DNA from: Paguma larvata
Lineage: Eukaryota > Chordata > Mammalia > Carnivora > Viverridae
Reading direction: 5' to 3'
Assembly: GCA_030068075.1 (NCBI GenBank)
Contig: CM057825.1
Coordinates: 120,455,434-120,519,433 of the forward strand
DNA: 64,000 bases
Of the stretch, positions 36,156 to 64,000 are shown piece by piece (within the stretch, counting starts at the first letter, position 1; each line of letters opens with the position of its first letter). Under the pieces are notes generated by a model. That model saw only the letters and a program-made list of their open reading frames with translations, searched no databases and was not told where the DNA came from. The position numbers and the translations under genes are program-made.

Positions 36156-37764
36156 AATTTTTCCATTTCGAACTCGCTGCTGCCGGACTGAAGTTGTAAA
36201 ACAGACTTCTGGCTCGTGCTCCTCCCTTATCCGAGCATTTATTTTCCTGCCGAAAGAACTCCTCAAGCCTTGCACTTGAGACCCCTGCAAAATGTCCCCG
36301 ACAAATTGCCCCAACTCTGCTGTTCTCGACTCCTTCTTTCAAACACCACCCTTTTCCCCGTTTCTTTGCTGATACTCCGGGTGTGGACACGCGTGCACTG
36401 CCCGCAGCCGCGGCAGCCGTAGCTGGGGTGCAAGACTCATCTTGAACTTCACCTCCCCTCCGAGGCCATTCCGGCTCCCTGCGGCCAGACACGACACCTT
36501 CCTCTGACCCCCGGAGCCCTCCTACTTCTCTTGCGGCATTTGAATCCTTTTCCGTGCCTGAGTTCTTTCTCTGACTTGCCTTCACTGCTCGGCTGAATGC
36601 CCCTGGAAGGGCCAGCCCTGTGCCCTCTGCGGCAAACGCCTGACGCTGAAAACGAAAACCAACCTGCCCAGTCATGCTTCCCTTAGTCTGCTGAACTACC
36701 TTCGTCCCTAAGCTTCTGTTGGGCGTCGCCCTTCCCAGAAACAAAGCTGCGCGGAGGAGCAAATCTCTCAGCGAAAGGCATGCTCGTGCCGACGCCGCGT
36801 TCTGTCAGAAAAGGGGCCCCAAATACCATCTTCTTAAATTTACTGTGCTGCTGTTTCGTTAGACCTGGTCTCTTGACTATTTTCGCGAATCCCAGGAAAC
36901 TCCCTTGGTGGAAATTACACAGTGATTTTGTTTACCTGTCTCCCAGGCCCTTTGGGGAGCACGGTTCTTTTGACGTAGAAATATCTTTGTCAGGCACCCA
37001 TGGATCGTTGGGAATACCTAAAATTCCTCTTCTTTCTCACTCATGAATCGGGCTTCCGAACACTCATAGTCAGGGGCTACAGGGAAACAGAACTGAGATG
37101 AAATATTCCGTGAAGCTTTTGGAAACAGAGAAACGGGGTCCACGGAGCCAGCATCTTAAAATGAGTCTAGAGTTCTTAACTATTTGATCAACTTATAGTC
37201 TGTAGTATTAACATCTTTGTATCAAAGTATGGTTCTTAATATATGTGCATATATGCATATGTATATTATTCATCTTCTAGTTTCCGAGGTTTAATTTTTA
37301 GGGTGAACGAGGGTGGAAATACGGTTTCATCGTATGGAAGCTTGTGTTGGCAACACCATTTGCAAAGCATAATTTTTTCAAAGTTAGAAACACGACTCAT
37401 ACGAATAGAAACAACAATGACGACAACAACCAGAGGTTAAAGATTTTATTGGGGTCAAGGCACGAGGAAACCGGTAAGATGTTAAGACTGATTTGAAAGA
37501 AAAGTAAAGACCCAGAGATTCGTGACTGGTCAGATGAATGCGGAAATGAAGTTGCTAAGAAATGGAGAACGGATTCGTGCCCCACTAGGCAATAACCTTG
37601 CAGCGCTGCTGGACGAGGATCACTTGTACGGCCGTTGGGTTTTCTACACGCTAACCTTGATTCTCAGAAAGTTGCGGAATAGTAAGAGGTCCGCAGCCAC
37701 AGCCGTGGAAAATCAGAGAACTCCCAGGAAGCATACCCTACTTGACAACATCCAGCTCTTCTGA
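36156..37764. other. Unique DNA, no gene recognised
   Basis: A 202-codon minus frame (36154-36762) overlaps GC-richer sequence but has no domain, and its carboxyl end runs into the MIR fossil, so it is probably chance. An AT-rich stretch lies at 37140-37390. Confidence 0.4.
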
Positions 37765-37886
37765 ATTTTTTACTTTATTCATTATTTGAGTAGGCTTCAT
37801 GCCCAGCGTGGAGCCCAACGTGGGGCTTGAACTCACAACCCCAAGATCTAGAGTAGAATGCTCCACTGAGCTGGCGGGGCGCCCCG
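37765..37886 (-). mobile_element. Older carnivore CAN-SINE fragment
   Basis: TTTATTCATTATTTGAGTAG and GTGGAGCCCAACGTGGGGCT end in GGGGCGCCCC. It lacks the CT-rich middle, so it is truncated or an older subfamily. Confidence 0.65.
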
Positions 37887-38084
37887 ACATCACGCAGCTC
37901 TATACAGAAAGGGGCCTCAGTAGTCTCTTTGACCTATTTCCAAATTTTACATACTCGTTTCTGACACTGTTAACTAAGAGAGGCAGGAAAACAAACCAAC
38001 TTGCTTTTTCTGGGACGTATTGCAATTAAATATTATTTGAAACTGGACACAGACCTCTCTGCCCCCACCACTCATCACCAGTGT

Positions 38085-38290
38085 TTCATCATGGGCTCTG
38101 GGGTCAGACTGTCTGGGTTCCAATCACGGTTCCATCATTTACTGCTGGGTGACCCTGGGCAAATGACTTGACCTCTCCGCTCCTCAGTTTCACCACCTTG
38201 AAAAGAAGCTTTTAAATCATAGCATCTTTGTCTTTGTCATGAAGATGAAAGATCACGGACAAGGGCTCGGTAAATGTAAATGTGAATTAG
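38085..38290 (+). repeat. MIR SINE fossil
   Basis: CTGGGGTCAGACTGTCTGGG, GGTGACCCTGGGCAAATGAC and CCGCTCCTCAGTTTCACCAC are classic MIR sequence. Confidence 0.88.
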
Positions 38291-38982
38291 ACCAGTACTA
38301 CTGAGAAACGGTTAAGTATTCTATCAGAGTCTTTCTTCTAGTGTTAAAACATTTTGCGAAATACCCTGACTTACACCTTTTGTTCCAAAGGGATTGGTTC
38401 TACGTTTTAAGGCGGAAACAAAAATAACAAGTCATCAAAATGCGCCAATTAGTAAGTTAATGAAACAATAATTAAACCTAAGAGGTTACAATACATTCTA
38501 GATGTGTCGCAAGGATAATTTACTATCGACTCTGACGCTGAAGGAACAAAACCGTATGAGTCAGGGGCGGCAGGAAATTAATCTCTGCTAGGATGTTCCA
38601 GGCATTGTGCTAAGCTCGTATTCATTACACGTCAACAAACGAGTGTTTTCAGAAGGAGAATAGTTTTTTTTTCTCCCCCCTCCCCCACCCTGAAGGAAAT
38701 ACGCACAAAATAAAAGGCAGTAAGGGAAAAATAACTGAAAAGAAAAATGTGCTGAAGTCTTAGAAAGTGGGTTTGTCACGCAAGCTGAACGCAGAAGCAG
38801 GGGTTTGTAATCATTTATTGTGCACGACAAAAAAGCACGTACATTAAATATTCTTAGTTTTCGACTGTAGTTACCAACATGTTGGTAAAAACGACACGCT
38901 GGGAATACATGTCCTTTCGTTCTACGTTGTTATTTTTATTTTGCCCACAGAATGCTGAGGAAAACACGGAATAAATACACAT
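38291..38982. other. AT-rich unique DNA, no gene
   Basis: No repeat or coding family recognised. It contains an alternative minus-strand AATAAA at 38814-38819. Confidence 0.4.
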
Positions 38983-38988
38983 TTTATT
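38983..38988 (-). promoter_or_regulatory. Candidate polyadenylation signal AATAAA
   Basis: The minus strand reads TTAATAAAATGTGTATTTATT, followed by a T/G-rich stretch (CCGTGTTTTCC), the usual arrangement of a poly(A) signal and downstream element. It lies 3.8 kb past the ERCC4 stop. A second AATAAA at 38814-38819 is an alternative. RNA 3'-end data would be needed to choose between them. Confidence 0.3.
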
Positions 38989-39000
38989 AACACACGGGCA

Positions 39001-39033
39001 TACACGCACATACACACACACACACACACACCC
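39001..39033. repeat. (CA)n microsatellite
   Basis: TACACGCACATACACACACA followed by more CA units. Confidence 0.85.
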
Positions 39034-39824
39034 CTCTTGTTACAAATTGATACGAATCAGTTATGTCTCCCTTCCAAACAAATTTTGGCTTACATACCCT
39101 TAAATTAAAAAAAAACAAACAAACAAACAGCAGGGGTGTGGCCCACTAAAAACCTGCGGGTAAAGACGGTTAAGAACTGAAGTTCAGCACCGGGCGGGAA
39201 GTAGTGACGAACCAAAATAGAAAGCAAGATAATGAAGAAAAATGACAACTCGTGTTGAAGTCTGAAGACCCAGAAAAGAGCTGTCCTCACCTGCTGGGTT
39301 TTAGGAGGATGTTTCTGGGCTGAGCTGAACACAAAGGAGAAGCGAATTTCCCGAAAGAAGGCTCCTGAGCCAGAGGAAAATCAAATTACGCTTGAAAAAC
39401 AAAAGCAAAGACTAGTAACAGTCTGTGTCTCTGCCCCCGCCCGCTTCTTCGGACGGACTGCGGGCTAAGCGTTCTTGCTGGAGGCCATTTATTAATTCTA
39501 TACTCTGTTTTCTCAACGCAACGAAATACAGACTTAACCCTCTGTGTCCCCGTGGGCTGATGAATGGGACGATTATTTTCAGTTCCTCATGAGCTGGGAA
39601 ACTGCATTCTGGACGTACTTGAACATACAGGGACACGCGGTCTCCCAAGCCTCAGCTGAAGACGCGGGAACTTCTCGCCGAGAGGACATTATTTATGGCC
39701 ACATTTAAAAATCATCTCTTCTTGTGTAATTGTTAAAAAATATGAAGAGGCACTATGATTAAAGTAAACAAAATTGAAAGTGCTTTCTCTATTTCATATG
39801 CACTGATTTTTTTTTATTTTATTC

Positions 39825-40048
39825 TTTTAAAAAATTGTTTTTAATGTTTATATTTGAGAGAGAGAGAAAAAGAGAGAGAGAGAGAACATGAGCAGGGGAA
39901 AGGCAGAGAGGGAGACACAGAATCCGAAGCAGGGTCCAGGCTCTAGGCTGTCAGCACAGAGCCCGATGCGGGGCTCGAACTCACAAGCCATGACATCATG
40001 ACATGAGCCGAAGTCTGATGCTCAACCGACCGAGCCACCCAGGCGCCC
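39825..40048 (-). mobile_element. CAN-SINE, sense within presumed ERCC4 3' UTR
   Basis: Reverse element ending GAGCCACCCAGGCGCCCC. Orientation is the same as ERCC4. Confidence 0.93.
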
Positions 40049-40925
40049 CACGCCGACTTTTTGTGCAAAAAAAACTTATAAAATAGAAAAATACTGATCT
40101 CGGGTTTTTAAAAAGGTTTTGAAAAAAGGTAAGCTTGAGTTTGTAAGTGGTATTTACTGGATCTTTACTATTTCGAAAGAAAAAAAGGCAAAGGTGACAA
40201 TATGATGCGGGAAAATTGAGCAATACGTTAATTCTGCAAACTCATGCGTTAGTCCCTCGGCCCAAGATCCTTAAGTTGGAAAAATATGTCAGAGAATGTG
40301 ATAAGACTGAACTCGAGGCGGTCATACTGAAGGCTTCCGCGACCGGACGTGCCTTAAGACGTATTTCCTCAGTGGGAAGGGGAAGGGACAGGGAGAGCCT
40401 TGCATCTACAATGAGCACTTTCAAGTTCGTCAGAAACTCTCGTCCGTAAATCAAATACACGGGACACAGCCCACCCCTCTTCAAGGGTCCGGTACGTCCA
40501 ACAGCAAGTAACAGACTCTGGGAGCCAGGAGACACCGGCACCCTAAATACAACTAAGGCTGTTCTCTACGTTGTACGAGATTAACAAGGGCTGTTTTAAT
40601 CAGGAGATGCAGGACGAGAGCTTCTTTCTGAAGACTTCTACTGGAGGAGAACCCATATCAAAAAACATGCTACGTTCGGATTTGCCTTTTATGTAATGGA
40701 AGGACAAGATGAGGCAGGTGGGATTACACAAGAAGAAAACAGAAATAGCAGTTTCATATGCCACGGGCAGGAGAGCTAGAGCTGGGCGAAGAATTGTTAC
40801 TAGCCATTTCCATTTGGGGCGGGCGAGCTATTTTAATGTACTTTTAACACTCTGACTGGACTCTTAAATAAAGAAGTGCATAATGTTCCCAACATTTTGT
40901 TTTCTATTCTCGAGGGTGTATATTT

Positions 40926-40947
40926 CTTTTAATGTTAGTTTATTTTT

Positions 40948-40984
<37 letters not shown>

Positions 40985-41153
40985 CACAAGCGGGGGAGGT
41001 GCAGAGAGAGAGGGAGACACAAAACCAGAAGCGGAATCCAGGCTCTGAGCAATTAGCACAGAGCCCGATGCGGGGCTCCAAGCCACGAACTGCAAGATCA
41101 TGACCTGAGTCAAAGTCGGACGCTTAACCGACTGAGTCACCCAGGCGCCCCTC
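40926..41153 (-). mobile_element. CAN-SINE, sense within presumed ERCC4 3' UTR
   Basis: Reverse element with a long (GA)n run (40951-40982). Flanked by AGGGTGTATATTT/AGGGCGTATTTTT. Confidence 0.94.
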
Positions 41154-42674
41154 AGGGCGTATTTTTGGCTCCGGTAAAAAAAAAAAATGAGTAGCCCAAC
41201 TATTTCTTCTACCTTAAACTAATTTTTGTTTCCGTCGTCTTCTCCATTCCTCAGATCACCGTACAGGCTTCCATGTAAAGATACGGTTCCTTGATGCCCC
41301 TCAATTCATTCTTGGGCTACCGTTGCAGAGAGTTGGAAATCCACGGCTACTTTAACACCACTGACACGTGTTAACGTATGGAGAGATCAAGGTGTCCATG
41401 TGAGTGGTTCCACTTGGAGAGGCTGGTGGAAAGAACATCCGTGGAGGTGAAGGCCACTCTGTGTTACGTGGCCCAGCGTCCACTCCGAGTTCAAACACCA
41501 TGACAAACAAAAACATGACCGACACCAAACACGCCAAACTGTGTGGTGTGGCTGGCGGCACTGGTGTCTATATCCGCACCGGCTCATGAGGTAGGAAATT
41601 TATTACTCGTTACTAGATGTGTGAGTAAGAGCTAAGTTAGTAACGCTGAAATAGAAAAGTTTAAAAACTGCACAAAGATGCTATGAATGTCCTGTACGTA
41701 AGCCTCAGTAAAAAGCTAACCTAACCCAATCGGAAGATTCCAGGAGGAGGTGGTTTTGTGAACTAAGCATGTAAATATTTCTTTAAAATTCTTATGTATT
41801 CTATGTGTTGATCTTCCATTTCCGTATAATTCCTTTATCTCCACTCCAAGAAGGAAAACCAAATCTTCAAGACTTGGTGGGCCACTCGTTTGCTCCTCCT
41901 TGCGTCCTCACACAGGCGCAAGCGAGCGCGCCAGCCTGGGGCCACGAAGCGGGAGCCGGGGGTGAGCTGACGCTGCTGCGTGTGCGGAGGACCTGGTGCT
42001 GGTGCTCTCAGGGCGTGTGAGGAGAGGCTCGGGGAGCGGGGGAGGGTGGTTAGAAGAAGTCTTAAGAGGCTCTAATTAGCCCTTCCGGCTTAGGGATCTC
42101 TGAGCTTTAGGAGGTGAGATATCCGAACAGCTGAACAGCCTCGGGACTCCTTCGCCTGCACCATCAAATTCCGGAAGTAGGTAGTAATTCATTTCACGTT
42201 TAAAAACTACCGGCCTTGCACAATCGAGTTCTGGTGCGCGTGACACATATTCGGGGGATGAGGAAAGGAACCAGCTAGTTCCAGAGGCGGCCATCTTAGG
42301 TCAGTACGAGGAAGACCCCGTGGGTTTTTCTTAGAGGCCGAGAGGTGAGAGTGCGTATCTGAGGGAACTACGGGGAGAACTGGTGAGGAATGGCAGACGA
42401 GGCTCTTTCCCAGTGTTCCGGGGCCCGTCTTGAGGAAAGAGGGCAGGAACACGACGGTGTGTCTCACCCGCCTGTGTAGGAAACATAGACTGTGGCTTGT
42501 GTTAAAAGTGGCCTGTTATAACCCTCCTGCGGGTGCCTCACCTGGGTTGTAACACCTGACTGAGGGGCAGGACACACCGCACCCAACCCTGACAGCGCAG
42601 AGAGGGAGGCAGGCAGGCACCGTAAGGTCAAAACCAGTGCCGAAACGCAAGGTCCAGAGGGGCACCTTGGCTTC

Positions 42675-42701
42675 CGGTCCGCTGACCCCGGAAGCGGACC
42701 G
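42675..42701 (-). other. Hairpin in the proximal ERCC4 3' UTR
   Basis: CGGTCCGCT (42675-42683) and AGCGGACCG (42693-42701) are perfect 9-bp complements separated by a 9-base loop, 86 bases past the stop codon. The stem is GC-rich and would be stable in RNA. Function unknown. Confidence 0.6.
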
Positions 42702-42786
42702 CTCGGTCACCGGGGGCCGGAAGAGAGCGGAATTCTGAGCTCCTAATCCATCGCGACCTACTCGTTCTGGCCCAGGGTCACCTCGC

Positions 42787-63140
<20,354 letters not shown>

Positions 63141-63235
63141 TCAGAAGTACTTTTAATCTCAACAGATGGATGTATGAATTGAATAAGGCGGGGGTCAGCA
63201 AAAATATGGACTGGGTTCAAAGCAGTGCCTTCTTT

Positions 63236-63446
63236 TTTTTTTTTAATGTTTATTTATTTTCGAGAGAGAGAGAGACAGAGCACGAGCAGGGGAAGGGCAG
63301 AGAGAGAGGGAGACACAGAATCTGAAGCAGGTTCCAGGCTCTGAGCAATTAGCACAGAGCCTGACTCGGGGCTCGAACTCACGAACCATGAGATCGTGAC
63401 CTGAGCCGAAGTCGGATACTAACCAACTGAGCCACCCAGGCGCCCC
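63236..63446 (-). mobile_element. CAN-SINE
   Basis: Reverse element ending GAGCCACCCAGGCGCCCC. T-rich on both sides. Confidence 0.92.
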
Positions 63447-63811
63447 CTGCTTTTTTTTTTTTTTTTTTTCCCAGCGCCTGTTTTTAGAAATAGTCTTACT
63501 GGCACGCAGCCGGCCCAGTGTTTCTGTATTGTCTACGGCTGCTTTCCTGCTCTAACAGTAGACTGGAAGCATTGTCACAAACCACACGGCCTGCAATGCC
63601 CAAAATATTTACTACCTGGCCCTTCACAGAAAATGCATGCCGATCCTTGACATAGTATAATCACAAAAGGAAAAAGACCCTGGCAATTACTCTTAAACGC
63701 CAGGTAATGTCACCAAAATACAGATTAGCATGCGTGCGAGATGTCTGAACATTGACACCTTCCAGGTTTTCCAAGACATTTACATAAATGCCTCAAAAAT
63801 CTTTGCACTTC

Positions 63812-64000
63812 GGGACGCCTGGGTGGCTCAGTGGGTTAAGCATCCAATTTCGGCTCAGGTCATGATCTTGTGGTCCGTGAGGTCGAGCCCCACGTTGGGC
63901 TCTGTGCTGACAGCTCGGAGCCTGGAGCCTGCTTCGGATTGTGCGTCTCCCTCTCTCTGCCTCTCCCCCACTCATGCTCTGTCTGTCTCTCAAAAATAAA
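63812..64000 (+). mobile_element. CAN-SINE, cut by the window edge
   Basis: Head GGGACGCCTGGGTGGCTCAG; the window ends in its AAAAATAAA tail. Confidence 0.93.

Larger units (their letters stand above)
38983..42786 (-). other. ERCC4: Presumed ERCC4 3' UTR
   Basis: No open reading frame or recognised gene lies between the ERCC4 stop codon and about 39 kb. The human transcript has a multi-kilobase 3' UTR, so the same is inferred here. Two sense-orientation CAN-SINEs (about 39825-40048 and 40926-41153) interrupt it, so a mature transcript would carry them. Close to the stop, 42675-42701 can form a 9-bp perfect hairpin. The left boundary is a guess based on a poly(A) signal candidate. Confidence 0.45.

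Noticed and set aside
36154..36762. A 202-codon minus-strand open frame
   Set aside because: No recognised domain. Its carboxyl end abuts a MIR fossil, and composition fits chance.

Overview
The window is nuclear DNA from a mammal, almost certainly a cat-family (Felidae/feliform) carnivore. The main evidence is about 38 tRNA-Lys-derived CAN-SINEs of the cat type (head GGGGCGCCTGGGTGGCTCAG, CT-rich middle, AAATAAATAAACGTTAAAA tail). Many have visible target-site duplications, and two are nested. Older layers include LINE-1 fragments, LINE-2, MIR, MaLR-type LTRs and DNA-transposon fossils. There is no bacterial-style gene organisation, CRISPR array or rRNA.

One protein-coding gene is present: ERCC4 (XPF), the catalytic subunit of the XPF-ERCC1 structure-specific DNA repair endonuclease, on the minus strand. 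Coding exons 4 to 11 lie at 63015-62808, 59941-59761, 58530-58402, 57239-57129, 55006-54410, 51942-51850, 45856-45744 and 43520-42787. Exons 1-3 lie beyond the right edge. Exon lengths and phases agree with the human gene as I remember it, except exon 8, which is one base short. The stop codon is at 42787-42789, and a long 3' UTR probably runs left to about 39 kb.

Layout: 1-4.5 kb is stacked LINE-1, SINE and DNA-transposon sequence. 4.5-18 kb is mostly unique or ancient-repeat DNA with a long SINE-free stretch. 18-32 kb is dense in SINE, LINE-1 and LTR sequence. 33.0-33.6 kb is a CpG-island-like block, followed by unique sequence to about 38 kb. 39-42.8 kb is the presumed ERCC4 3' UTR. 42.8-64 kb is the ERCC4 coding region with its introns.

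The most unusual structure is in and beside exon 8. Intron 8 carries an inverted, 168-base, 97.6% identical copy of part of exon 8 (164 of 168 bases match, ungapped). Both copies would be in the same primary transcript, so it could fold into a long duplex whose loop holds the exon 8 5' splice site. That splice site is a GC (not GT) donor, and an antisense LINE-1 3' end stops about 30 bases from it. Exon 8 also has an apparent one-base deletion that would truncate XPF ahead of its nuclease domain. Exon 11 is strikingly GC-rich at third codon positions, and the LINE-1 fragment beside exon 8 shows many AT-to-GC changes; both suggest GC-biased gene conversion at this locus.
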